Below are positions 15,884 through 24,559 of a stretch of DNA of 64,000 bases, piece by piece. The stretch is taken from assembly GCA_040386075.1 (NCBI GenBank), contig JAZKGE010000019.1, positions 1-64,000 of the forward strand, in the 5' to 3' direction. This stretch comes from UBA4416 sp040386075 (lineage in GTDB: Bacteria; Bacteroidota; Bacteroidia; B-17B0; Aurantibacillaceae). The position numbers and the translations under genes were made by a program. The notes under the pieces are model-generated. The model had not been told where the DNA came from. It did not search any database and worked only from the letters and a program-made list of their open reading frames with translations. Every line of letters begins with the position of its first letter. The first letter of the stretch is position 1.

Positions 15884-17353
15884 TTAAAACTTTAAATAAG
15901 GCATTAAACCATGTAATCCGCCTTCTCTGCCAAAGCCACTTTCTTTATAACCACCAAACGGCGAAGTAGGATCAAACTTATTGTAGGTGTTTGCCCAAAC
16001 CACTCCGGCACGTAATTTAGAGGTCATGTTGAAAATACGGGAACCTTTATCTGTCCAAACACCTGCGCTTAAACCATAGGGAATATTATTTGCTTTCTCG
16101 ATCACTTCTTCAATCGTTCTGAATGTTTGAATGGCTAATACAGGCCCAAAAATTTCTTCCTGAGAAATACGGTGTGATTGTGATGTGTTTAAAAATAAGG
16201 TCGGACGAACGAAAAATCCTTTTTTAGGAATAGAACAGGAGCTTTGATACATCTCGGCTCCATCATTCACACCAATTTTCAAATACTCATTGATCTTGTT
16301 CAGTTGCATTTTCGAATTGATGGCACCAATGTCGGTGTTCTTATCCAAAGGATCGCCAACTACTAATGTTTCCAAACGATCTTTTAATTTACGGATCACT
16401 TCTTCTGCCACGCTTTCCTGAACGAATAAGCGAGATCCGGCACAACACACGTGCCCCTGATTAAAGAAAATGCCATTGATAATGCCTTCAACGGCCTGGT
16501 TAATAGGCGCATCTTCAAAAATGATATTGGCGGCTTTTCCGCCTAACTCCAATGTTAATTTTTTATCGGTTCCGGCAATAGCTTTCTGGATCCATTTACC
16601 CACGTTCGTACTTCCTGTAAAAGCAATTTTGTTAATGTCTTTATGATTCACCATCGAAGCACCAACCGGCCCGTGACCGGTAATGATGTTTACCACACCG
16701 TCAGGCAAACCACTCTCCTGAATGATCTCTGCTAATTTTAATGCTGTTAATGAAGTCGTTTCTGCAGGCTTCAAAACAACGGTATTACCGGTGGCTAATG
16801 CCGGAGCAATTTTCCAGGCTGCCATTAATAAAGGAAAGTTCCATGGTATGACTTGTCCCGCTACACCTAACGATTTTGGATTACGGTTTGGAAAAGCGTA
16901 TTCCAGTTTATCGGCCCAACCGGCATAATAGAAAAAATGATTGGCGGCTAATGGCACATCAATATCACGGCTTTCGCGGATTGATTTCCCACCATCTAAC
17001 GTTTCGATCACTGATAGTTCACGGGCGCGTTCCTGAATTAAACGAGCAATACGGTAAATGTATTTGGCACGTTCTTTCGGCGGCATTTTGCTCCATGTTT
17101 TATCATAAGCGCCACGCGCAGCTTTTACAGCACTATCAACATCTTTATCATTAGCCTCTGCAATGCTCGAAATTTTTTCTTCGGTAGCAGGATTAATGGT
17201 ATCAAAATATTTACCCGAATTTGGTTTCACAAATTTTCCATTGATGAACAGATCGTATTGCTTTTGCAAACGGATATGATCGGTTGCTTCCGGAGCCGGA
17301 GCGTATTTCCAATCGGTAAAATACTCTAATTTTTTAATTTCTTTTTTTGCCAT
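15884..17353 (-). CDS. NAD(P)-dependent aldehyde dehydrogenase
   Basis: A full-length ALDH of 489 residues. Catalytic Cys303 lies in FFNQGHVCCAGSR and general-base Glu269 in LTLELGGK. The NAD-site phrases PWNFPLLMAAWKIAPALATGN and FTGSTNVGK are present, as is the C-terminal FGGYKESGFGREGG. It lies 79 bases downstream of deoC and 6 bases upstream of the ALDH-like partner, forming a three-gene operon. Acetaldehyde released by DeoC is a plausible substrate, giving acetate. Family membership alone does not fix the substrate. Confidence 0.92.
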   Translation of the reverse strand: MAKKEIKKLEYFTDWKYAPAPEATDHIRLQKQYDLFINGKFVKPNSGKYFDTINPATEEKISSIAEANDKDVDSAVKAARGAYDKTWSKMPPKERAKYIYRIARLIQERARELSVIETLDGGKSIRESRDIDVPLAANHFFYYAGWADKLEYAFPNRNPKSLGVAGQVIPWNFPLLMAAWKIAPALATGNTVVLKPAETTSLTALKLAEIIQESGLPDGVVNIITGHGPVGASMVNHKDINKIAFTGSTNVGKWIQKAIAGTDKKLTLELGGKAANIIFEDAPINQAVEGIINGIFFNQGHVCCAGSRLFVQESVAEEVIRKLKDRLETLVVGDPLDKNTDIGAINSKMQLNKINEYLKIGVNDGAEMYQSSCSIPKKGFFVRPTLFLNTSQSHRISQEEIFGPVLAIQTFRTIEEVIEKANNIPYGLSAGVWTDKGSRIFNMTSKLRAGVVWANTYNKFDPTSPFGGYKESGFGREGGLHGLMPYLKF

Positions 17354-17432
17354 AATATCTAATTGTTGAATTTTTGAGTTAAAGATTTAAAGAGTAAATC
17401 AATAACTCATCAATTCTATAATTCTTTAATTA

Positions 17433-18335
17433 TTAATCTACCGAAATATAATCTTTACTAAAATAAACGCCTCTGGCTTCTTTCTCTAATTGCAGGATCA
17501 GATCATTGGCTAAAGAGCTTGCGCCAAAGCGGAACCATTTATTGTCCAGCCATGCATTGCCTAATGTTTCGTGTAACATCACCAGATATTGCAAAGCACC
17601 TTTGGCAGTACTGATACCACCGGCAGGTTTCATGCCAACTTGTATACCAGTTTTAAAATAATAATCTTTAATCGCATCCAGCATTACAAGTGTAACAGGC
17701 ATAGTTGCAGCAACTCCAATCTTACCGGTTGAGGTTTTGATAAAATCTGCTCCGGCATAAATAGCAATATCGCTTGCTCTTCGAACGTTATCCAGTGTAG
17801 AGATCTCACCTGTTTCAAAAATAACTTTTAAACGCGCGTTATATTTATGAGTCAGATCTTTAATGGTTGCAATTTCATCAAATACAAAATTATAGTTGCC
17901 TTTCAAAAATTCGCCACGGCTGATCACCATATCAATTTCATCCGCACCATTATCCAAAGCTAATTTTGTATCCAACAATTTTATTTGAAGTGTAGAATTG
18001 CCGCTCGGAAACGCTGTTGAAACAGATGCTACTTTTACCTTACTTCCTTTTAAAGCATCTTTGGCAGTTTTTACCATGGTTGGATAAACGCAAACCGCAG
18101 CAGTTGTTGGAAGATCTGGCAACGAAACATGTGGATGCATGGCCTTGTAACACATCTGTGTTACTTTTCCTTCCGTATCTTTTCCTTCCAACGTTGTAAG
18201 ATCGATCATGTTCAGCGCCAGTTTTAGCGCCTGTACCTTACTTCCCTTTTTGATACTTCGTGTGTTAAAACGAGCCACTCTTTCTTCTATTCCTACCTGA
18301 TCGATAGTTGGGCTGTTTTTAAAATCGTATGCCAT
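17433..18335 (-). CDS. deoC: Deoxyribose-phosphate aldolase
   Basis: Cleaves 2-deoxyribose 5-phosphate to glyceraldehyde 3-phosphate and acetaldehyde in deoxynucleoside salvage. The class I aldolase TIM barrel is shown by the Schiff-base lysine in ADFIKTSTGK, the second active-site lysine in VGMKPAGGIS, and the aspartate-bearing block GADEIDMVISRGEFL. At 300 residues it is about 40 longer than the E. coli enzyme, with extra sequence at the N terminus. It is the first gene of the operon with the two ALDH-type genes. A TACTTTTG promoter element lies 31 bases upstream. Confidence 0.95.
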   Translation of the reverse strand: MAYDFKNSPTIDQVGIEERVARFNTRSIKKGSKVQALKLALNMIDLTTLEGKDTEGKVTQMCYKAMHPHVSLPDLPTTAAVCVYPTMVKTAKDALKGSKVKVASVSTAFPSGNSTLQIKLLDTKLALDNGADEIDMVISRGEFLKGNYNFVFDEIATIKDLTHKYNARLKVIFETGEISTLDNVRRASDIAIYAGADFIKTSTGKIGVAATMPVTLVMLDAIKDYYFKTGIQVGMKPAGGISTAKGALQYLVMLHETLGNAWLDNKWFRFGASSLANDLILQLEKEARGVYFSKDYISVD

Positions 18336-18366
18336 GTTAATATTAATTAAAACAGGTTATTTCCTT

Positions 18367-18374
18367 CAAAAGTA
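18367..18374 (-). promoter_or_regulatory. -7 promoter element of the deoC operon
   Basis: The minus strand reads TACTTTTG, matching TAnnTTTG, 31 bases before the deoC ATG. No clear -33 TTTG is seen, so this rests on the -7 element alone. Confidence 0.35.
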
Positions 18375-18421
18375 GTATATTTAATTGTATTTTTAAATTC
18401 TAAATTTCTGCTATTCTAAGC

Positions 18422-19018
18422 ATGTCCGATCATATATTTTCGAATCAACCAGAGCTGGTAACCAGCGCCGATAAAGAGAACCTACTATCTCATAAAGGAT
18501 TAGTGATCTGGATGACAGGCTATTCGGGTTCTGGTAAAACAACTTTAGCATACGAACTCGAAAGAAAATTACATGAAGAGGGAATTTTAACAAAAGTATT
18601 GGATGGCGATGTGTTAAGACAGGGCATGAACAAAGGTCTTGGTTTTAGTATGGAAGACCGGACAGAGAATATCCGTCGCACAGCGGAATTAGCGAAGCAG
18701 CTTACCAGTTGCGGCGTTGTGGTCATCTGTAGTTTAATTACTCCCACCAATCAATTAAGAAGACTCGCTGAAAATATTATCGGGGAACAACATTTTATCT
18801 TATACCATATTGCAACACCACTGGAGGTTTGTGAGAAACGTGATGTAAAAGGACATTATGCAAAAGCACGTACCGGAGAGATAAAAGAATTTACAGGCGT
18901 TTCCAATCCTTTTGAAATGCCAAACAATGCTATTTATAGTATCGATACTTCTGAACTTTCTATTGGTGAGAGTGTTGATATGATGTTTGATGATATTTTT
19001 CCCTTATTAGCTACCTGA
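18422..19018 (+). CDS. cysC: Adenylyl-sulfate (APS) kinase
   Basis: Phosphorylates APS to PAPS, the activated sulfate donor. The 198 residues contain the Walker A loop GYSGSGKTT (about residues 33-41), then LDGDVLRQGMNKGLGFSMEDRTENIRR, the family's APS-binding and lid region, then CEKRDVKGHYAKARTGEIKEFTGV. It starts at ATG 18422 and its TGA overlaps the ATG of the next gene by one base, so translation is coupled. ATP sulfurylase (cysDN or sat) is not nearby. The link to two acyltransferase-type genes suggests use of PAPS in a modification rather than plain sulfate assimilation, but that is inference. Confidence 0.93.
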   Translation: MSDHIFSNQPELVTSADKENLLSHKGLVIWMTGYSGSGKTTLAYELERKLHEEGILTKVLDGDVLRQGMNKGLGFSMEDRTENIRRTAELAKQLTSCGVVVICSLITPTNQLRRLAENIIGEQHFILYHIATPLEVCEKRDVKGHYAKARTGEIKEFTGVSNPFEMPNNAIYSIDTSELSIGESVDMMFDDIFPLLAT

Positions 19019-20259
19019 TGTTTGCACTCTGCGATAAAATGATTGCCAAAAACAAGTTCAAACCTCACAGAAAACTGTTTGGTGGTTATACTTTTTCTGC
19101 CTTTGAGGACATGGACCTAATACCAAAAGAAGACTGGGACCAGGCAATTAAAGATCATAATACATTTTTAGGATTTTCGTATCTCAGTTTAATTCATGAG
19201 CAACGCACAGATAATTTCAGGTTCAGATATGTGATCGTGTATCATGGTAAAAAGCCAATGGGCGTTATCTATTTTCAGATCAATGATTTTTCGGCTTCTT
19301 TGTTTGGCGAATTGATCGCTCATCAGATCAGTGAATTACAAAGCAAACGTGCATCTGTGTTTCAAAAATACATTCAGCATAATGAGCATGAAACGATCAT
19401 GCGTTTGGTAACCTGCGGCAATAATTTTATAAGCGGCGAACATGGTTTTTATATTGACATTGCCTCTAAAAAAAATAAATTCAAAATAGTTGAAGGGGTT
19501 ATTGATGCGATAGCCAGAGAGGAAAAATTAAGAGGCAAGATCTCTGCCATTCTGGTAAAAGATTTTTATGAAGAAGGTTTTGGCGACAAAGATTGTTGGT
19601 ATTGTACCAAGTTCATCCATTTTAATGTGGAGCCAAACATGATCGTTGATCTGCCGGAAGGTTTAAAAAACATTACCGATTATTTGGCGCACTACTCAAA
19701 AAAATACCGTAACCGCGCCAAGCATATTTTAGCGGCGAGTTCAACACTCACCAAAAAACGTCTTACAGAAAAAGAAGTGATCGAATACAATGATCGCATC
19801 TACGAATTATATACCAATGTATTTAACCAGGCAAAATTTAAGTTGGCTCATTTACCCAAAAATTATTTTGCAGATGTTGTAAAAACACAATCTCATCTGT
19901 TTTACCTGGATGCGTGGTTTTTGGGCGACAAGATGGTTTCTTTTGCCAGCGGTTTTTATTTGCCAACTGAGATCGAAGCGCATTATGTTGGCTTTGATTA
20001 CGAGATCAACAAAGCGTATGAATTGTACCAGACTATTTTATACAGTTACATTGAAGAAGCCATTGCTACTAAAAAACAACACATTAATTTAGGACGCACA
20101 GCTTCCGAAATAAAATCAACGGTTGGTGCAAAGGCTCATGAATTGATCTGCTATATTAAACCACAAAATACGGTATCTAAATTGATATTAAAACCCTTCA
20201 TGCAATTCTTACAGCCAACAGATTGGGTTCCGCGAAATCCTTTCAAAGAAGAAGCTTAA
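19018..20259 (+). CDS. FemAB/GNAT-like acyltransferase (peptidogalycan biosynthesis-like)
   Basis: A 413-residue soluble protein whose C-terminal half looks like the FemAB-like branch of the GNAT fold: Y-x-K-K-Y-R-N-R-A, FYLDAWFLGDKMVSFASGFYLP, then AHYVGFDYEINKAYELYQTILYSYIEEAI and NLGRTASEIKSTVGA. This pattern is typical of COG3146-type proteins annotated as peptidogalycan biosynthesis or GNAT proteins. The N-terminal half is poorly conserved. It overlaps cysC by one base and the downstream GNAT gene by one base, so the three genes form a coupled operon. The acceptor and acyl donor are unknown. Confidence 0.7.
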   Translation: MFALCDKMIAKNKFKPHRKLFGGYTFSAFEDMDLIPKEDWDQAIKDHNTFLGFSYLSLIHEQRTDNFRFRYVIVYHGKKPMGVIYFQINDFSASLFGELIAHQISELQSKRASVFQKYIQHNEHETIMRLVTCGNNFISGEHGFYIDIASKKNKFKIVEGVIDAIAREEKLRGKISAILVKDFYEEGFGDKDCWYCTKFIHFNVEPNMIVDLPEGLKNITDYLAHYSKKYRNRAKHILAASSTLTKKRLTEKEVIEYNDRIYELYTNVFNQAKFKLAHLPKNYFADVVKTQSHLFYLDAWFLGDKMVSFASGFYLPTEIEAHYVGFDYEINKAYELYQTILYSYIEEAIATKKQHINLGRTASEIKSTVGAKAHELICYIKPQNTVSKLILKPFMQFLQPTDWVPRNPFKEEA

Positions 20260-20756
20260 TGAAGCTGCCTCCTTATAACACATTTCCTGCCATCGTGTCT
20301 GATAAAATAATACTCAGGCAAGTGTTGGAATCTGATCTTAAAGATATTCTTGAAATTCAATATTATGATGGAAAAGCAGCTGCTACAGAAGCAGAGGCAA
20401 AGACCATGCTTGATAAGATCGATCAAAACTACATCGATGGCGATTCTATTCATTGGGGTATTGCAGATAAAATCACCAACCAACTTGTAGGCACACTTGG
20501 TTACTACCGTGGGTTTGAAAAGCGCACAGGGGAACTGGGCTGCGTTTTATTGCCTGCTTTTCGTGGTAAAGGGTACATGATTATGGCAATGGAATTAGCA
20601 GTTGATTTTGGGATAAAAGAAATACAGTTGCAACGCATTGTTGCCATTACCACAACAGAAAACGAAGCGGCCATAAAACTATTAGGTCGCCTTGGGTTTA
20701 TTAAAACTATTAACCTGGAGGACAATAGCATTGAGTTTGAGTATAGAGGAAAATAA
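20259..20756 (+). CDS. GNAT family N-acetyltransferase (RimJ/RimL type)
   Basis: A single GNAT domain of 165 residues. It opens KLPPYNTFPAIVSDKIILRQ, typical of the RimJ/RimL branch, has the acetyl-CoA P-loop in LLPAFRGKGYMIMAMEL, and ends IVAITTTENEAAIKLLGRLGFIK. I choose the ATG at 20259, which overlaps the stop of the preceding gene (TAATG); a longer frame exists but would run deeper into that gene. As the last gene of the cysC operon it is followed at once by a strong terminator. The substrate is unknown; relatives acetylate protein N-termini or small amines. Confidence 0.85.
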   Translation: MKLPPYNTFPAIVSDKIILRQVLESDLKDILEIQYYDGKAAATEAEAKTMLDKIDQNYIDGDSIHWGIADKITNQLVGTLGYYRGFEKRTGELGCVLLPAFRGKGYMIMAMELAVDFGIKEIQLQRIVAITTTENEAAIKLLGRLGFIKTINLEDNSIEFEYRGK

Positions 20757-20783
20757 AAAGGAGAAACATCGTTTCTCCTTTTT
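20755..20783. terminator. Bidirectional intrinsic terminator
   Basis: A perfect stem AAAAAGGAGAAAC / GTTTCTCCTTTTT with a 3-base loop. It serves the cysC operon on the plus strand and the 147-residue gene on the minus strand. It starts within the GNAT stop codon region. Confidence 0.9.
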
Positions 20784-20792
20784 ATTTAAGTA

Positions 20793-21236
20793 TTAATCAT
20801 CCGTTGGATCCGGCGCTTTTTTAGCAGCCGCTTTTTTAGCTTTTATTTTTTTAGGCCACAATACATTGATCAATTCATTATGAACTGTGATCATAGAAGT
20901 ACTGATGCCGTTAACGATCCTAACCTCTTTATTGGAATTGTTTTTCCAGGTACGGGTCACTTCCTCTTCCGTATTATCTTCTTTAATGATATAGCATTTT
21001 ACTAATTTTTTATTTCGTACTTCGGCTTTACCGCTCCAGCAATTAGCTTTTGAGCCGGTGCGTGAAGTAATAATAACGTCTGTATATATACCGTCTTCTA
21101 CTTCTTCAGCACCACGTTCATCAAATTTTTGAGACCATTTATTGTAACAGGTCAATTCTCTTGACTCTTCGGTTTGCGCTTTAATTTGAACGGTTGTCAA
21201 TAGTATAATACCGGCTAAAAGTATTTTTTTGATCAT
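20793..21236 (-). CDS. Hypothetical secreted protein with basic C-terminal tail
   Basis: A 147-residue exported protein with a signal peptide (1-20, ending Ile-Lys-Ala). I do not recognise the domain. The mature protein has three cysteines (in LTCYNKW, ANCWSGK and VKCYI) and beta-rich sequence with conserved-looking Trp residues. The last 20 residues form a Lys/Ala-rich tail (KKIKAKKAAAKK) followed by an acidic DPTDD. The tail recalls a nucleic-acid or envelope-binding extension. It is convergent with the cysC operon across a shared terminator and is otherwise alone. Confidence 0.65.
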   Translation of the reverse strand: MIKKILLAGIILLTTVQIKAQTEESRELTCYNKWSQKFDERGAEEVEDGIYTDVIITSRTGSKANCWSGKAEVRNKKLVKCYIIKEDNTEEEVTRTWKNNSNKEVRIVNGISTSMITVHNELINVLWPKKIKAKKAAAKKAPDPTDD

Positions 21237-21308
21237 ATCAATAGTGTTTTAGAAACATAAATATACAATTTATCATATTTAAAACAATCTCCTTTAATTT
21301 TTTTTTGT

Positions 21309-22766
21309 CTAATTCCTGTTTTTCAGCAATACAATGCCGGTTAATTCATCTGAATATAGTACAGGTTTGGTAGAAACAGATTCAAACTCTTTATCGTGTT
21401 TAAAAATAAGGATGTAATCGTCATACTTACTAAGTCCCCTTCTATGAGTAGGATTCATCCATTTAAGATCCCAGGTGTAGCGATAAAAATTTGTAACAGG
21501 CTCAAATAGCCAGTTAATACCTAAACGGATCTGTTTATCGGGTTGTTTTTCATGTTCTGAAACCAATACCTGCATGATGTTTTTTATAGGCCTGTCTTGT
21601 TTCCAATCCTTAAAGTAGATCAAATTATGGTTGATATATAAATTATAGATCAGCAACGATACTATTAAATAACAGCTTAACAAAGGTATTTTTAGAGATA
21701 CTTTTTGGGAAACGAAACAGATCAAAAAAATAAAATTTAACATGAACAAGGGATAAAAGAACAAAGCAAAACGATGAACGTAATAATCGTTACCCATTAG
21801 AAGGTGTTGTAATATAGTTATGCCAGCAATGGCCAGCAAGACTAAATTGCAAAGGGTCAGTATGGTGTTTGATCTAAAAAAGAGATTGTCTTTTTGCGCG
21901 AGTTTAAAGATGATCAATCCGGAAGTAAAAATAACGACCAGGAGAATAGTGCTTTTCAAAATACCCATATAAAGGTCGGGCACATGCGCTTCATAGAACA
22001 AGCTGTAAATAGCAGTACCAACTGTATCTTCCAAAAAACCATTCTTGCCACCAAAATCCAGCAGGTTCATTTTTGAGATCCGTCGCAGTGGTTCGTAAAG
22101 CACCATGCCTGAAATAATAACAGCAACAATATTGATCTTGTTAGTTTGAAAGAAATGATAGCTTTTTTTATGAATGTAGAATTCGAGCAGATTATGGATG
22201 ATCAATACAGCCACATAATAATTCAGTAACGAAAAATTGCTCATCACCGCCAAAAAAGCACCTGCATTGAATAAGATCAAGTGTATTGTCTTTCGGGAAA
22301 TATAAAAACGGCTTAAGTAATAAACACTCATCATTAAAAAAGCAATGGATAGGCCATAACCTCTGGCAAGTGCAAAAAAATCGAGTAAATAAGGATTGAG
22401 AGTGAGTAGCAGATAACAGGGTAATAAAAATTTACGACAATGTGTGTAGAGAAGGAGTACAGCAAACAGACTATAGACTATAAATGCTAAAATATTGGGT
22501 AAGCGCAATGCTATTTCAGAACTTCCAAAAAACACCTCACTGTATTTCATCAATACAGTGTTTAAGATATGATTATTGGTATAAGGCGTTTTGTACGAAA
22601 CAATATCCATAAAACCCTGATGTAGGTAATGGGTATAAGTGTAAGCCTCATCATGTGTAAAAGAAACAGTAAAGGCTTTATGAATAATATGCCAGGCCAA
22701 ACCAAAGCCGCATAAGCACACGCATAATAGCTGCAGATAGTTTTTTTTATGAAGTGATACAGGCAA
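21309..22766 (-). CDS. Polytopic membrane protein, GT-C glycosyltransferase-like
   Basis: 485 residues with about ten to twelve predicted membrane helices and a soluble C-terminal segment of about 80 residues. Early in the first extracytoplasmic loop it has VSFTHDEAYTYTHY, where the Asp-Glu pair resembles the acidic catalytic motif of GT-C enzymes (ArnT/PMT-like), and TPYTNNHILNT follows in the expected loop. These point to a lipid-linked sugar transferase, but no specific family is secure. The only in-frame start before the first helix is a TTG at 22766. It lies in a T-rich, promoter-like stretch, so the exact start is uncertain. Confidence 0.65.
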   Translation of the reverse strand: MPVSLHKKNYLQLLCVCLCGFGLAWHIIHKAFTVSFTHDEAYTYTHYLHQGFMDIVSYKTPYTNNHILNTVLMKYSEVFFGSSEIALRLPNILAFIVYSLFAVLLLYTHCRKFLLPCYLLLTLNPYLLDFFALARGYGLSIAFLMMSVYYLSRFYISRKTIHLILFNAGAFLAVMSNFSLLNYYVAVLIIHNLLEFYIHKKSYHFFQTNKINIVAVIISGMVLYEPLRRISKMNLLDFGGKNGFLEDTVGTAIYSLFYEAHVPDLYMGILKSTILLVVIFTSGLIIFKLAQKDNLFFRSNTILTLCNLVLLAIAGITILQHLLMGNDYYVHRFALFFYPLFMLNFIFLICFVSQKVSLKIPLLSCYLIVSLLIYNLYINHNLIYFKDWKQDRPIKNIMQVLVSEHEKQPDKQIRLGINWLFEPVTNFYRYTWDLKWMNPTHRRGLSKYDDYILIFKHDKEFESVSTKPVLYSDELTGIVLLKNRN

Positions 22767-22912
22767 AAAATAGTTTTATGATCAATTCAAATATATAAAA
22801 TCTAATCTGATTTTTTCTACTTCTTATCAAATTCACCTCTTCAAAGCCCTTTAAATATTGATAATTTAAGACATGCTACAATTTATAGCAAAGCCGCGCT
22901 TCTTTTTGTTGT

Positions 22913-22920
22913 TATTTTGC
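22913..22920 (+). promoter_or_regulatory. Possible promoter element of yifB
   Basis: TATTTTGC followed by AG, one T short of the TAnnTTTG consensus, 17 bases before the yifB ATG. The same TATTTTGCAG string stands at 63521 before the methyltransferase gene, and HU has the close TATCTTTGCAG. Confidence 0.3.
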
Positions 22921-22937
22921 AGAAATTATTTTGTAGT

Positions 22938-24476
22938 ATGCTAGTTAAAACGTTCGGAAGCGCCGTACATGGTATATCAGCCACCACGGTAACAGTAGAG
23001 GTTAATATTTCACAGGGAATAAATTTTTTTATGGTTGGCTTGCCCGACAGTGCAGTCAAGGAAAGTCACCAGCGAATTGATGCCGCTTTAAAGAACAATA
23101 ATTTAAAGATCCCCGGCAAACAGATCACCATTAACATGGCCCCGGCCGACATAAAAAAAGAAGGCTCTGCATACGATCTTACCATAGCCGTAGGAATTAT
23201 GGCAGCTTCGGAACAGATACGCTATGAGTCTATTTCTGACTATATTATCATGGGTGAACTTTCTCTTGATGGTGAATTAAGACCCATTAAAGGAACCTTG
23301 CCGATTGCCATTAAAGCCAAACAGGAAGGCTTTAAAGGACTTATCATTCCCGAAGCAAACGCCAAGGAAGCGGCAGTGGTTGATGGCTTGAATATTTATG
23401 GTGTTTCAAATATCAAACAGGTTATTGGATTTTTTAACGAGACAGAGGTTTTAGAAAAAACCACCATCAATATCGAGCAAGAATTTTTAACTCGTTTAGA
23501 TGATATTGAATTTGATTTTGCCGATGTAAAAGGCCAGGAAAACATTAAACGAGCTTTGGAAATTGCTGCTTCGGGCGGACATAATGTTATTTTGATCGGC
23601 CCTCCGGGAGCAGGGAAAACAATGCTTAGCAAACGGATGCCATCTATTTTACCTCCTTTAACGTTGGATGAAGCTTTGGAAACAACAAAGATACATAGCG
23701 TTGCCGGACGTACTACCAAAACGATGGGACTGGTCACTAAACGCCCGTTCCGTAGTCCGCACCACACTATTTCGGATGTGGCGCTTGTAGGTGGCGGAAT
23801 GAACGCACAACCCGGAGAAATTTCTCTGGCCCATAACGGTGTGTTGTTTTTAGATGAATTGCCCGAATTTAAAAGAACCGTTTTAGAGGTAATGCGCCAG
23901 CCATTGGAGGATAGAATAGTGACCATATCAAGGGCGCGTTTTAGTGTAGAGTATCCCGCCAGTTTTATGCTCATGGCCAGTATGAATCCTTGTCCATGCG
24001 GTTATTACAACCACCCCGAAAAAGACTGTGTTTGTGCGCCGGGAGTTGTACAAAAATACCTCAATAAAATTTCAGGGCCGTTATTGGATCGCATCGATCT
24101 TCATGTAGAGGTAACACCTGTGCTTTTTAGTGAATTGAGCAGAGCTCAAAGTGCCGAGACCAGTAAGGATATTAGGGACCGTGTTATTAAAGCAAGGCTT
24201 ATACAAACCGAACGCTATAAAACATCGGATGGCATTTATTGCAATGCACAAATGCGAACAAAAGACTTACGTACTTATTGTAACCTGGATGAAGCCAGCA
24301 ATACCTTATTGAAAACTGCCATGGAGCGATTGGGTTTATCTGCCAGGGCCTATGACCGCATTTTAAAAGTAGCACGAACGATAGCAGATCTGGAAGATTC
24401 AAAGAACATACTGACCAATCATATTGCTGAAGCGATACAATACAGGAGTTTAGACAGAGAAGGTTGGGCTGGATAA
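22938..24476 (+). CDS. YifB/ComM family Mg-chelatase-like AAA+ ATPase
   Basis: A 512-residue protein of the YifB/ComM family. ComM in naturally competent bacteria is a helicase aiding branch migration during transformation. Domain order is N-terminal Lon-like fold (HGISATTVTVEV), AAA+ core with Walker A GPPGAGKTMLSKR and Walker B VLFLDELPEF, then the C-terminal Mg-chelatase-like helical domain. A Cys-rich insert, NPCPCGYYNHPEKDCVCAP, is typical of the family. I use the ATG at 22938, which gives the family-typical MLVKTFGSAVHG start. It is followed by the MerR gene 83 bases on. Confidence 0.92.
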   Translation: MLVKTFGSAVHGISATTVTVEVNISQGINFFMVGLPDSAVKESHQRIDAALKNNNLKIPGKQITINMAPADIKKEGSAYDLTIAVGIMAASEQIRYESISDYIIMGELSLDGELRPIKGTLPIAIKAKQEGFKGLIIPEANAKEAAVVDGLNIYGVSNIKQVIGFFNETEVLEKTTINIEQEFLTRLDDIEFDFADVKGQENIKRALEIAASGGHNVILIGPPGAGKTMLSKRMPSILPPLTLDEALETTKIHSVAGRTTKTMGLVTKRPFRSPHHTISDVALVGGGMNAQPGEISLAHNGVLFLDELPEFKRTVLEVMRQPLEDRIVTISRARFSVEYPASFMLMASMNPCPCGYYNHPEKDCVCAPGVVQKYLNKISGPLLDRIDLHVEVTPVLFSELSRAQSAETSKDIRDRVIKARLIQTERYKTSDGIYCNAQMRTKDLRTYCNLDEASNTLLKTAMERLGLSARAYDRILKVARTIADLEDSKNILTNHIAEAIQYRSLDREGWAG

Positions 24477-24537
24477 ATTTAACAATAGTTACCTGATTTT
24501 ATCTGGCCGGGTTGCATGCAAATAAACAAAAATGGTT

Positions 24538-24545
24538 TAGCTTTG
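24538..24545 (+). promoter_or_regulatory. -7 promoter element of the MerR-type regulator
   Basis: TAGCTTTG matches TAnnTTTG and stands 14 bases before the chosen ATG at 24560. A TTG at 24512 lies 23 bases upstream of it, at the long end of the allowed spacing. It rules out the longer frame that would begin at 24512. Confidence 0.45.
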
Positions 24546-24559
24546 TTATAGACAACGCT

